The translations under genes were made by a program, and so were the position numbers. This document shows, piece by piece, positions 24,004 to 32,778 of a stretch of 64,000 nucleotides of DNA. The notes below the pieces were generated by a model, which searched no databases, was not told the DNA's origin, and worked only from the letters and a program-made list of their open reading frames with translations. Source of the DNA: Paenibacillaceae bacterium (GTDB lineage: Bacteria > Bacillota > Bacilli > Paenibacillales > Paenibacillaceae); NCBI GenBank assembly GCA_900766135.1, contig CAAFUF010000050.1, forward strand, positions 1 through 64,000, given 5' to 3'. Numbering within the stretch: the stretch's first letter is position 1; the number at the start of each line of letters is the position of its first letter.

Positions 24004-25884
24004 ATGGCAAAAATGCAGTTTAAAGCCGAATCGAAAAGATTGCTGGAAATGATGATCAACTCGATTTACACGCAGCGGGAGATTTTCCTGCGCGAGCTGA
24101 TCTCGAATGCCAGCGATGCCATCGATAAAATCTATTACCGGGCGTTAACCGATGACCAACTGGTATTCAACAAGGATGATTACTTTATCAAGATCAAGAT
24201 GGACAAAGAGGCTCGTACCTTGACGATTACGGATACCGGCATCGGCATGACGAAGGACGAGCTGGAGAATAACCTCGGCATTATCGCCAACAGCGGCTCG
24301 TTTGCGTTCAAGAACGAAACCGAGCTGAAGGACGGCCACAACATCATCGGTCAGTTTGGCGTCGGCTTCTATTCCGCGTTTATGGTCGCGGACGTGGTTA
24401 CCGTCATCAGCCGGGCACTGGGCTCGGACGAGGCTTACAAGTGGGAGTCCAAGGGGGCTGACGGGTATACGGTCGAGCCGTGCGAGAAGGCGGAGGTCGG
24501 CACGGACATTATTTTGCATATTAAAGAGAACACCGAAGACGATCAATACGACGAATACCTCGAGGAATACCGGTTGAAATCGATCGTGAAGAAATACTCC
24601 GATTTCATCCGTTACCCGATCAAAATGGACGTCACGAGCAGCCGGCCGAAGGAAGGCAGCGAAGGCGAATACGAGTCGTATACGGAAGAACAAACCGTCA
24701 ACAGCATGGTGCCGATCTGGCGCAAGAACAAATCCGAGCTGACGGACGAGGATTACGAAAACTTTTACATGGAAAAACGCTACGGGTTCGACAAGCCGGT
24801 TTCGCATATCCACATCAAGGCGGACGGCGCGGTCGTGTACAACGCGATTTTGTACATTCCGGAGAAAACGCCGTTTGATTACTACACCAAGGAATACGAA
24901 AAAGGGCTGGAGCTGTACTCGAACGGCGTGCTGATCATGAACAAATGCGCCGACTTGCTGCCGGACTATTTCAGCTTCGTCAAAGGGATGGTCGATTCCG
25001 AGGATCTGTCGCTCAACATTTCGCGGGAAATGCTGCAGCATGACCGCCAGTTGAAGGCGATCGCGAAGAACATCCAAAGCAAGATCAAGAGCCAACTGCA
25101 AACGTTGCTCAAGGACGACCGCGAGAATTACGAGAAGTTCTACGCATCGTTTGGCCGTCAGCTGAAGTTCGGGGTGTACAACGACTACGGCATGAACAAA
25201 GACGTGCTGCAGGATCTGCTGCTGTTCACTTCGTCCAAGGAGAAGAAGCTCGTCACGCTGGACGAATACGTCTCCCGCATGCCGGAGGACCAGAAGTATA
25301 TCTACTATGCCGCCGGCGAATCGGTGGAACGGCTGGAGAAGCTGCCGCAAACCGAGCTGGTGCTTGATAAAGGGTACGAGATCCTGTATTTCACCGACGA
25401 TATCGACGAATTTGCGATCAAGATGATCATGAAATACAAGGACAAGGAATTCAAGTCGGTGTCGAGCGGCGATTTGGGCATCGAAGCCGAGAATTCCGAA
25501 GACAAAGCCGATGCGGACGAGAACAAGGAATTGTTCGTGGCGATGAAGGACCTGCTTGCCGGCAAAGTGAAGGAAGTTAAGGCATCCAAACGCTTGAAAT
25601 CCCATCCGGTTTGCCTGTCGACGGAAGGCGAACTGACGATCGAGATGGAAAAAGTGCTGAACGCGATGCCGGGCGCGGACGGCCAGTCGGTCAAAGCGGA
25701 CAAGGTGCTGGAGCTCAACGTGAACCATGACGTGTTCCAGTCGCTGAAGAAAGCGTACGACAGCGATAAGGAGAAGCTGGCTTTGTACACGAACCTGCTG
25801 TACAATCAAGCGCTGCTGATCGAAGGGTTGCCGATCGGCGATCCGGTCGAATTTACGAACGACATTTGCAAAGTGATGGTGTAA
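24004..25884 (+). CDS. htpG: Molecular chaperone HtpG (bacterial Hsp90)
   Basis: 626 residues, the normal length. ATG at 24004 with AAAGGAG 9 bases upstream. The N-terminal GHKL ATPase domain (~1-215) shows REIFLRELISNASDAIDK (catalytic Glu and Mg-binding Asn), DTGIGM and GQFGVGFYSAFMVAD; a middle domain (~230-490) and C-terminal dimerisation domain (~510-626) follow. ATP-dependent chaperone acting in the cytosol. Its control region carries a perfect CIRCE, so it is heat-inducible via HrcA here. Confidence 0.98.
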   Translation: MAKMQFKAESKRLLEMMINSIYTQREIFLRELISNASDAIDKIYYRALTDDQLVFNKDDYFIKIKMDKEARTLTITDTGIGMTKDELENNLGIIANSGSFAFKNETELKDGHNIIGQFGVGFYSAFMVADVVTVISRALGSDEAYKWESKGADGYTVEPCEKAEVGTDIILHIKENTEDDQYDEYLEEYRLKSIVKKYSDFIRYPIKMDVTSSRPKEGSEGEYESYTEEQTVNSMVPIWRKNKSELTDEDYENFYMEKRYGFDKPVSHIHIKADGAVVYNAILYIPEKTPFDYYTKEYEKGLELYSNGVLIMNKCADLLPDYFSFVKGMVDSEDLSLNISREMLQHDRQLKAIAKNIQSKIKSQLQTLLKDDRENYEKFYASFGRQLKFGVYNDYGMNKDVLQDLLLFTSSKEKKLVTLDEYVSRMPEDQKYIYYAAGESVERLEKLPQTELVLDKGYEILYFTDDIDEFAIKMIMKYKDKEFKSVSSGDLGIEAENSEDKADADENKELFVAMKDLLAGKVKEVKASKRLKSHPVCLSTEGELTIEMEKVLNAMPGADGQSVKADKVLELNVNHDVFQSLKKAYDSDKEKLALYTNLLYNQALLIEGLPIGDPVEFTNDICKVMV

Positions 25885-25907
25885 GCGGGCAGGGGCCCGA
25901 GAGGATG

Positions 25908-25955
25908 GGAACCACCTTCTTCCGAAAAACGCGGGAGGGTGGTTCTTTTATTTTA
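25908..25955 (+). terminator. Rho-independent terminator after htpG
   Basis: GAACCACC / GGTGGTTC stem with inner CTTC / GGGAG pairing, then a T-rich tail. Confidence 0.85.
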
Positions 25956-25992
25956 GGTCTGGAATATGCCATCATGAGGGTGGGGGCGATAC

Positions 25993-27477
25993 ATGGTGTT
26001 TAATGACTTTAAGCTCGTGGCCGAGACGCCGGTTTACGTGCAGGTGAGTAACTATATCAAACGGCTGATGATGCAAGGTGCTCTGCAGGCCGGTCAGCGG
26101 CTGCCGTCGACCCGGGAGCTGGCGGAACTGCTGGGCGTCAGCCGGGGCAGCATCATTGCCGCTTATGAGGCTCTGAATGAAGAAGGGCTCGCTTATGCCG
26201 TCACGGGAAAAGGAAACTTCGTCGCCGAGGTGTCTGCGCCGGGGGGGCATGCGATCCCGACCTGGCGGATGGATTGGCTCGAGCGGATGAACCGGCAAGC
26301 CCGGCTGTCCGTGGAGCTCGACCATATAAAACGCGGCAGACCCGGCCTGCGGGCGGGTAAAGGCAAGATTTTGTTTACGAGCATCGCCCCTGACGAGCAG
26401 CTGTTTGATCTGGAGAACGTGAAACGCGCTTTTTTGGATCGAATGGCGGTAGAAGGCCGCGTTCTGTTGAATTATGGTTACGCCAAAGGATATAAACCGC
26501 TAATCGACTATCTGCTTAATTATATGGAACGCAAGGGCGTAGATCTGACGGGCAAGGATATGCTGATCACCAGCGGCTTCACCGAGGGGCTGGACATCGT
26601 CCTGTCTGCGATCGGACGGGACGGCGGTGCGGGCGGGCGCATGTTATGCGAAAATCCGACGCACCAGACCGCGATCAAAAATTTGCGGCGGCACGGCTTC
26701 GAGATCACCGGGATCCCCATGGAGCCGGATGGCCTGGACTTGGCTGCGCTGGAGCGGGAGCTTCAAACAAGGCCGTTCGACGGCGCGTTCCTGGTGCCCT
26801 CCTACCATAACCCTACCGGCATCGTAACGTCCGCCGAGAAGCGGATGGCCTTGCTGGAGCTGCTCGGCCGCTACCGGGTACCGGTTATCGAGGACGGTTT
26901 TAATGAGGAGTTAAGATACTCCGGTTCCCATGTTGCACCGTTGATCGCGATGGCAGGACAGGGGAACGGAGTGGTATACCTGGGCAGTTTCTCGAAGGTG
27001 TTGTTCCCGGGAATACGCGTCGGCTGGGTACTGGCGGACCGGGAGCTGATCGAGGTGCTGGAAAGCGTCAAACGGGCGCGCAGCATTCATACGTCAACGC
27101 TGGACCAATCGTTGCTGTATCAATATTTGCTGAACGGCAACCTGGAGAAATATCTGAAACGGGCAAGAGCCGAATATCGGCGAAAATACGAATGGACGAA
27201 AGCCTGCTGCGAGCGAGATGTGCCGTATTCCCGACTGTCGGGCAGCGGGGGGCTGCATCTGTTCCTGGAATTTCCGGACGGATTCGATACGTGGAAGCTG
27301 CTGGAGCTTTGCGCGGACCAGGGCGTGCTGTTTACGCCGGGAGATATGTTCTACGTTGACGGCGGGGGCCGGAACACGATGCGGATCGGTTTCTCGCGCG
27401 TGTCTGAGGAAGATATCGAAAAGGGGATTCGACTGATCGGCGAAATGGCTGCGAAGCTGTTAGGGGACACGAGGTAG
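25993..27477 (+). CDS. MocR/PdxR-type regulator (GntR HTH fused to aminotransferase domain)
   Basis: 494 residues. N-terminal GntR winged helix (~10-75; QRLPSTRELAELLGVSRGSI) joined by a linker (~80-120) to a fold-type I aminotransferase domain (~125-490). PLP-binding features are intact: SYHNPTGIV, VIEDGFNEELRY and the Schiff-base Lys in GSFSKVLFPG (K335). MocR proteins use PLP or PLP-amino acid adducts as effectors. It has no divergent neighbour; the D-Ala ligase gene lies 57 bases downstream on the same strand, so it may influence that gene. The start ATG is preceded by a GGTGGGGG box. Confidence 0.9.
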   Translation: MVFNDFKLVAETPVYVQVSNYIKRLMMQGALQAGQRLPSTRELAELLGVSRGSIIAAYEALNEEGLAYAVTGKGNFVAEVSAPGGHAIPTWRMDWLERMNRQARLSVELDHIKRGRPGLRAGKGKILFTSIAPDEQLFDLENVKRAFLDRMAVEGRVLLNYGYAKGYKPLIDYLLNYMERKGVDLTGKDMLITSGFTEGLDIVLSAIGRDGGAGGRMLCENPTHQTAIKNLRRHGFEITGIPMEPDGLDLAALERELQTRPFDGAFLVPSYHNPTGIVTSAEKRMALLELLGRYRVPVIEDGFNEELRYSGSHVAPLIAMAGQGNGVVYLGSFSKVLFPGIRVGWVLADRELIEVLESVKRARSIHTSTLDQSLLYQYLLNGNLEKYLKRARAEYRRKYEWTKACCERDVPYSRLSGSGGLHLFLEFPDGFDTWKLLELCADQGVLFTPGDMFYVDGGGRNTMRIGFSRVSEEDIEKGIRLIGEMAAKLLGDTR

Positions 27478-27534
27478 CTGCGGAACGCTTGAGTGCGGAT
27501 TGAGCTAAAATAACGGTTGAAGGAGAGGAATCGG

Positions 27535-28473
27535 ATGAAAGTAGGCGTAATTATGGGCGGCGTCTCCTCGGAGCGTGAGGTATCGCTGATGACGGGGAAG
27601 GAAATCGCAGGGCGGCTGGACCCAAGCAAATATGATGTGGTGACGATTGACGTGACGAAGCGGGAGGAGTTGATCGACCGGGTGCGGGGCATCGACTTCG
27701 CTTTGCTCGCGCTGCATGGCGCGTTTGGCGAGGATGGCACGGTGCAGGGCGTGATGGAGACGTTAGGGATTCCCTATTCCGGCAGCGGCGTGTTGTCCAG
27801 CAGCTTATGCATGGATAAGAATTTGACGAAGCGGCTGCTGCGGGCCGAAGGGATCGTTACACCGGACGGGGCCTATCTGGACCGGGCCATGTTCGTTGAC
27901 GGAACGTGGGAAGCCGAGGTCGCGGAACTTGCGTATCCGCTGTTCGTCAAGCCGAATGCGGGAGGCTCCAGCATCGGCGTACAGCGCGTCGACCGGCCGG
28001 AGTTGTTGCGCGGCGCGCTGGAGGAGGCGTTCCGCTGGGACGTGTCCGTGCTCGTCGAGCCCATGGTGTCCGGCCAGGAGATCACCTGCCCGATCCTGGA
28101 CGGGGAGCTGCTTCCGGTGCTGGGCATCCGGTCCAATGGGGCGGAGTGGTTCGACTACGAAGCCAAATACAGCGACGGCGGGGCGGAGGAGCGCCCGATT
28201 ACGCTTCCGCCCGAAGTGGAGTCGAGGGTGCGGGAGGCGGCGCTGGCCTGCTACCGTCTGCTTCAGTGCCGCGTTTACGCCCGGGTCGACATGATCCTGA
28301 AGGACGGGGTTCCTTACGTGCTTGAGGTCAACACGCTGCCGGGGATGACGGCGAACAGCTTGCTGCCGCGCAGCGCCGCTGCCGCCGGCATGAGTTACGG
28401 CGAGCTTCTCGACCGGATCATCGAGCTGTCGCTTGCCGAACGGGGCAAGGGCGCCGTTGCCGGGGCGGTTTGA
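27535..28473 (+). CDS. ddl: D-alanine--D-alanine ligase
   Basis: Joins two D-alanines with ATP (EC 6.3.2.4) for peptidoglycan precursor synthesis in the cytosol. 312 residues; ATG at 27535 chosen because GAAGGAGAGG lies just upstream and the product then starts at the first strand KVGVIMGGVSSEREVSLMTG. ATP-grasp features: KPNAGGSSIGV (Gly-rich loop), EPMVSGQEIT and the metal-binding EVNTLPGMT near the C-terminus. It is the short DdlB-like form. It belongs to a D-alanine block with ald, adeR and alr in the next 4 kb. A palindrome array rather than a classic terminator follows. Confidence 0.96.
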   Translation: MKVGVIMGGVSSEREVSLMTGKEIAGRLDPSKYDVVTIDVTKREELIDRVRGIDFALLALHGAFGEDGTVQGVMETLGIPYSGSGVLSSSLCMDKNLTKRLLRAEGIVTPDGAYLDRAMFVDGTWEAEVAELAYPLFVKPNAGGSSIGVQRVDRPELLRGALEEAFRWDVSVLVEPMVSGQEITCPILDGELLPVLGIRSNGAEWFDYEAKYSDGGAEERPITLPPEVESRVREAALACYRLLQCRVYARVDMILKDGVPYVLEVNTLPGMTANSLLPRSAAAAGMSYGELLDRIIELSLAERGKGAVAGAV

Positions 28474-28563
28474 ACCGATCTGTCTGGTGCGACGTGACCG
28501 GGTGAAGCGGCCATGACGTATGGGCAAAAGCCGCAAAACGCGAGTAGCGGCGGCTCAAAGGTA

Positions 28564-28747
28564 GAAATGTTGCATTTCATACAACATTTCTAGCTGAGCT
28601 GTGGGCTTCTACGGCAAAATGTTGTATTTCGAACAACATTTTGGAGGCGTTAAGGCCTCGTCTCGCCTAAATTGTTGCAAAGAATACAACATTTTTGCCT
28701 ACAGAGGGCTTTTTGGGGAGGAAATGTTGCATGTAATGCAACATTTC
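28564..28747. repeat. Array of four 27-bp palindromes at 52-53 bp spacing
   Basis: Units at 28564-28590, 28616-28642, 28669-28695 and 28721-28747. Each has 9-base arms around a 9-base centre: GAAATGTTG/CAACATTTC (units 1 and 4), AAAATGTTG/CAACATTTT (unit 2), AAATTGTTG/CAACATTTT (unit 3, one mismatch). Start-to-start distances are 52, 53 and 52 bp; the 25-26 bp spacers are unrelated to one another. The outer base pair changes from G-C to A-T in a compensated way. Confidence 0.93.
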
Positions 28748-28783
28748 CTGCTTTGGAGGCACTTCACAGCGCAGCCAACACAA

Positions 28784-28815
28784 AACAAGAGACCCGCCGT
28801 GATGCGGATCTCTTG
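28784..28815 (-). terminator. Rho-independent terminator of ald
   Basis: On the minus strand AAGAGATCCGC / GCGGGTCTCTT (one G-U) with a 6-base loop, then GTTTTGTG; 20 bases after the ald stop. Confidence 0.75.
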
Positions 28816-28834
28816 GATCGAGCTGCGAAACAGT

Positions 28835-29968
28835 CTAGTTGGCGGGGTTCCCGGCCAGCTCCAGCGCTTGCTCGACGGGCACGTACTCGAAGTGCAGGTC
28901 CCGTGCGACGGAGGCGTACGTAATCGCGCCGCCGGCGACGTTAACTCCCTTGCGCAGGGCCGCCCGTTCGCTAAGCGCCGTGTAAAGGCCCTTCGAGGCG
29001 ATTTCCAGCGCGTAGGGCAGCGTAGCGTTAGCCAGCGCCAGCGTCGAGGTGCGCGGCACCGCGCCCGGCATGTTCGCAACGGCGTAATGGACGACGCCAT
29101 GCTTCACGTAAGTCGGATCGGAGTGGGTGGTGATCCGGTCCACCGTCTCGAAGATGCCGCCTTGGTCGATGGCCACGTCCACCACGACCGAACCGGGGCG
29201 CATCGCCTTCACCACGCCTTCCGTGACCAGCTTCGGCGCTTTGGCGCCGGGGATCAGCACCGCGCCGATTACCAGGTCGGATTCGCCGACCGCTTCGGCG
29301 ATGTGCTGCGGATTGGACATCAGCGTCTGCACGCTCGCGCCGAAGATGTCTTCCAGCTGCCGCAGACGATCCGCGTTCAAATCGATGATCGTCACGTCGG
29401 CGCCGAGACCGATGGCTACCCGGGCCGCATTCGTCCCGACGACGCCTCCGCCGATGATCGTCACCTTGCCGCGCTTGACGCCGGGCACGCCGCCGAGCAG
29501 AATGCCTTTACCTCCGTGCGGCTTCTCCAGGAACTGCGCCCCGATTTGCACCGACATCCGCCCGGCGACTTCGCTCATCGGCGTCAACAGCGGCAACGTT
29601 TTGTTCACTTCGACCGTTTCGTAAGCGATGGCCGTCACGCCTTGGTCTTTTAACGCTTGGGTCAGCTCCGGCTCCGGCGCCAAATGCAAATACGTAAACA
29701 GGATCAGACCTTGGCGGAAAAAGCCGTACTCCGACGGTTGAGGCTCCTTTACCTTCATCACCAGATCGGTAGACCAGGCATCCGCCGCGCCCGCGACCAC
29801 CTTAGCCCCGGCGGCCGCGTATTCCGAATCTTCAAAGCCGCTGCCGGCCCCGGCGTTCGATTCGATCAGCACCTGATGTCCCGCATTCACCAGCGAGAAG
29901 GCGCCCGAAGGGGTCAGGGCTACCCGGTTTTCATTGTTTTTGATTTCTTTCGGCACTCCAACGATCAT
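28835..29968 (-). CDS. ald: Alanine dehydrogenase
   Basis: NAD-dependent reversible deamination of L-alanine to pyruvate and ammonia (EC 1.4.1.1). 377 residues, the normal length. ATG at 29968 with GGAGGAAAC directly upstream; product starts MIVGVPKEIKNNENRVAL. Catalytic Lys in DLVMKVKEPQ and His in LFTYLHLAPE; Rossmann motif VTIIGGGVVGTNAARVA (~170). Cytosolic. The likely regulator adeR lies directly upstream on the same strand, as in Bacillus subtilis (yukF/adeR-ald). The upstream region contains a TATACT -10 with no good -35, which suits activator-dependent expression. Confidence 0.96.
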   Translation of the reverse strand: MIVGVPKEIKNNENRVALTPSGAFSLVNAGHQVLIESNAGAGSGFEDSEYAAAGAKVVAGAADAWSTDLVMKVKEPQPSEYGFFRQGLILFTYLHLAPEPELTQALKDQGVTAIAYETVEVNKTLPLLTPMSEVAGRMSVQIGAQFLEKPHGGKGILLGGVPGVKRGKVTIIGGGVVGTNAARVAIGLGADVTIIDLNADRLRQLEDIFGASVQTLMSNPQHIAEAVGESDLVIGAVLIPGAKAPKLVTEGVVKAMRPGSVVVDVAIDQGGIFETVDRITTHSDPTYVKHGVVHYAVANMPGAVPRTSTLALANATLPYALEIASKGLYTALSERAALRKGVNVAGGAITYASVARDLHFEYVPVEQALELAGNPAN

Positions 29969-30105
29969 GAAGTTTCCTCCTCCGTCCATTTTGCTGACGA
30001 CGATTCCGACATAAAGCCTATTTTGTCCAGAAATCGGCAAAACCTGTCAATGGATTTGACATCAGTATAGGACAGGAACGGCGGGTTTTGTTTGTGGAGA
30101 TCGAA

Positions 30106-30147
30106 GAAAAAAAATCGCCGCGTTTGTGAAATTTCACAAATCGCGGC
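30106..30147 (-). terminator. Rho-independent terminator of adeR, overlapping its stop codon
   Basis: On the minus strand GCCGCGATTTGTGAAA / TTTCACAAACGCGGC, then GATTTTTTTTC. The stem contains the last codons of adeR (stop at 30134). Confidence 0.85.
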
Positions 30148-31381
30148 TGCCGCCGAAACGCTCGGCTTTCAGGTCCAGGTATAACGTTACTTTTTGCTCC
30201 ATGCTGGCCAGATCGATCCGGCCGATTTCGGCGATTCGCTTCAGCCGGTAATTCAACGTATTTGCATGAATGTGCAGCGCATCGGCGGCCGTCTTGGCAT
30301 TGCTGTCATGCGTCAAAAAAATTTCCAACGTATGCAGCAGCTCGCTGCGGTGTTCCAAATCGTACGTACGCAACCTGGCCAACTGGGCGTTAACGTTGCC
30401 GCGCTTCCGCGTTTCCTGCCAGATGAGCGGCAGATAGCGATAGTAACCGAGATCGCCGTACATCACCAGGTCTCCCGTTTCCCGAGGGAAGCGCTGTTTC
30501 ACCTGAAGCAGGAGCAACGCTTCGCGGTAGCTGTCCTCCAGCCGTCCGTATTCGCTATAGAGACAACCGCTGGCCAGCCCGTCATAATCCGCTTTGAAAA
30601 AGGAACGCAAGTTTCGCTGGAGAAGTTCGAGCTGACCGGCAATCCCCTCGAAGGTGCCTGTCACGAGCGGGGCGCACAGTAGAATCAGCTGGTTCTTATC
30701 GACGGCGCGCAGCACGATCCGGCTGTAGCTGCAGACGGAGGCAAATTTCTCCTGCGCCTGCTGTTGCCAGGTTTCTTTGACCTCGACGGCAAACTGCAGG
30801 ATGACCACATGGAAATGCAAGGGAAGAGCGATTCCGATCCGGTGGGCTTTATCCCGGATAAGGGTTTCGTTGGTTAGATGCCCGGTCAGCAGCTGCCAAA
30901 AAAAATCCCGATGCGCCTCATCTTCTTTATGGCGCTGGAGCTGCCATTGCGCCATTTTCGTGCGGGCGGCTCGGGCGGCTTTCATTAATAAGGCCATTTC
31001 CCGATCCGAAAAGGGCCTTTCGGTCTCCAGCACCCAAATGAATCCGACAACCCGGGTGCCCGAGCGGATGGCGGTCGCGACCCGTTCGCTCAACCCCACC
31101 TCGCGGATCGCGGCGATACGGATCGGCGTTTCGCTCTCCAGCAGGCGAGGGATGACGCCGTCCCGCCACAAGCTGCCGATGACCTGATCGGGCACGCGGC
31201 GGCCGACGATGGTGGCCAGACGCGCCGCGTCGGTCTCCGGCACATGCGAACTGTAGGCGACCAACCGGTGGTTCGCGTCTTCGATCGTGACCGGACGCCC
31301 CAGCGCGTCGCTGATCTTCTCCGCGAGCAGTTCCAGATTGTCGGAGTAAGGTTCGAACGGGTCGTCCTGATCTTCTCGCAT
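30134..31381 (-). CDS. adeR: PucR/CdaR-family activator of ald (AdeR-like)
   Basis: 415 residues. ATG at 31381 has GGAGGTG upstream; the longer frame lacks a site. N-terminal GAF-like sensor part (~1-140), a GGDEF-like middle domain (~155-330) and the C-terminal PucR helix-turn-helix (~345-410) with NAKTAADALHIHANTLNYRLKRI. In B. subtilis the gene next to ald (AdeR, formerly YukF) has this architecture and activates ald in response to L-alanine; the same order here supports the assignment. The short space to alr (65 bp, divergent) means alr could also be under its influence. Confidence 0.85.
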   Translation of the reverse strand: MREDQDDPFEPYSDNLELLAEKISDALGRPVTIEDANHRLVAYSSHVPETDAARLATIVGRRVPDQVIGSLWRDGVIPRLLESETPIRIAAIREVGLSERVATAIRSGTRVVGFIWVLETERPFSDREMALLMKAARAARTKMAQWQLQRHKEDEAHRDFFWQLLTGHLTNETLIRDKAHRIGIALPLHFHVVILQFAVEVKETWQQQAQEKFASVCSYSRIVLRAVDKNQLILLCAPLVTGTFEGIAGQLELLQRNLRSFFKADYDGLASGCLYSEYGRLEDSYREALLLLQVKQRFPRETGDLVMYGDLGYYRYLPLIWQETRKRGNVNAQLARLRTYDLEHRSELLHTLEIFLTHDSNAKTAADALHIHANTLNYRLKRIAEIGRIDLASMEQKVTLYLDLKAERFGGSRDL

Positions 31382-31446
31382 AGGGGCACCTCCGATACAT
31401 GGTATTTTCAAAACCATCATTTGATAACGGAAAGAGGTTAAACGCG

Positions 31447-32622
31447 ATGACGACAACGCAAACGAAGGAATCCTCATCCATCGGTTACCGCGAAACCTGG
31501 GCGGAAGTATCGCTGGATGCGATCGCCCATAATGCGGGCCTGTTCCGCAAACAAGCGGCCCAGGGCTGCCGGGTGATGGCCGTGGTCAAAGCGAACGGGT
31601 ACGGGCACGGTGCCGTACAAGCGGCGCAAGCCGCCATCCGCGCCGGCGCCGAATACCTGGGCGTTGCCCTCGTCGACGAAGCGCTGCAGCTTCGGGCCGC
31701 CGGCATATCACAGCCTATTCTCGTGCTCGGCTACACGCCACCGCGTGGGGTGGAAGCGGCCGTCCGGCACGGGATAACCTTAACGGTTTATACCGAGGAC
31801 GTGTTACGGGAAGCGATCGCTTGCGCGAAAAAACAACGGCGCGAGGCTCGCATTCATTTGAAATTCGATACCGGGATGACTCGAATCGGCTTGCCTTCCG
31901 CCGAAGCGGTGATCGGGATGGCCGAACAAGCCGCCGCCGCGCCTTTCGTCGCGCTGGAAGGCTTGTTTACGCATTTTGCCGATGCGGACGGTCCCGATCC
32001 GGCGTTTACCTTGGAGCAATTCGCCCGGTTCAGCGCCTGTATCGACGCCCTGGAAGCCCGCGGCCTGCACATCCCGATCAAGCATTGTTGCAATAGCGCC
32101 GCGGCGATGCGCTTTCCACGGATGCATCTCGACATGATCCGGGTCGGGATCGCATTGTACGGGTTATACCCATCCGCGCGGTTGCGGCTGCCGGAATACC
32201 CGTTGCGTCAGGCGATGCAGCTGAAGACGAAAATCGCCTCGCTCCAGCGGATCGAGCCGGGCCGCACCGTCAGTTACGGCCGGACGTACCGGGCGGCAAC
32301 GGAACGGATCGCCGCTACCATCCCGGTCGGTTATGCCGACGGCTTGTCGCGGGCGCTGTCCAATTGCGGCTACGCGCTGGTGCGCCGGCAGCGGGTCCCG
32401 ATCATCGGCCGGATCTGCATGGATCAGGCGATGCTGGACGTGACCGAGGCGGAAGGCATCCGCGCGGGCGACGAGGTCGTGATCTTCGGCGGCAATGGGG
32501 TGGAGGCATCGATCTCGATCGACGAAGTGGCCGCCTGGATGGGCACGATCAATTATGAAGTCGTTTGTTTAATCGGTTCAAGAGTGCCGCGCGTCTATCA
32601 TGACGCTTCGAAATTCGTGTGA
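31447..32622 (+). CDS. alr: Alanine racemase
   Basis: PLP-dependent interconversion of L- and D-alanine (EC 5.1.1.1), supplying D-Ala to Ddl. 391 residues; ATG at 31447 with AAAGAGGT upstream. Schiff-base Lys in AVVKANGYGHG (K48) and catalytic Tyr in RTVSYGRTY (Y277); substrate-binding HCCNSAAAM and GRICMDQAMLDVT are present. Divergent from adeR. Flanked downstream by a strong bidirectional terminator. Confidence 0.97.
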   Translation: MTTTQTKESSSIGYRETWAEVSLDAIAHNAGLFRKQAAQGCRVMAVVKANGYGHGAVQAAQAAIRAGAEYLGVALVDEALQLRAAGISQPILVLGYTPPRGVEAAVRHGITLTVYTEDVLREAIACAKKQRREARIHLKFDTGMTRIGLPSAEAVIGMAEQAAAAPFVALEGLFTHFADADGPDPAFTLEQFARFSACIDALEARGLHIPIKHCCNSAAAMRFPRMHLDMIRVGIALYGLYPSARLRLPEYPLRQAMQLKTKIASLQRIEPGRTVSYGRTYRAATERIAATIPVGYADGLSRALSNCGYALVRRQRVPIIGRICMDQAMLDVTEAEGIRAGDEVVIFGGNGVEASISIDEVAAWMGTINYEVVCLIGSRVPRVYHDASKFV

Positions 32623-32730
32623 TAAAAGGTACCATACCTTTGGCATCATAATCCAAGTTTTGGGTTTCGTAAAGAGTTTTTACTCGTTTCAGTCGCGATA
32701 TAACCCCTTCGCGTTATGTTACCTAACACA

Positions 32731-32764
32731 AAACCCCTGCTCTGTTTGTCAGAGCAGGGGTTTT
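32731..32764. terminator. Bidirectional terminator between alr and the ArsR-type gene
   Basis: AAAACCCCTGCTCTG / CAGAGCAGGGGTTTT, 15-bp perfect stem with a 4-5 base loop; A and T tracts on both sides serve both convergent genes. Confidence 0.93.
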
Positions 32765-32778
32765 GTGCTGGAAAACGA

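Larger units (their letters stand above)
28474..28834. other. Gene-free interval between ddl and ald containing a palindrome array
   Basis: The two flanking genes are convergent. The interval holds about 85 bases of plain sequence after ddl, then the four-unit palindrome array (28564-28747), then the ald terminator. No ORF with a ribosome binding site is seen. Confidence 0.85.

Noticed and set aside
24145..25809. Long open frame antisense to htpG (about 550 codons)
   Set aside because: It mirrors a strongly biased, highly conserved gene, has no ribosome binding site and gives a His/Leu/Arg-rich product without family features; a compositional shadow.
28564..28747. CRISPR array
   Set aside because: Regular spacing is striking, but repeats are only 80-90% alike, spacers are 25-26 bp, there are only four units, and no cas genes are present. 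The dyad form fits a protein- or RNA-hairpin element better.
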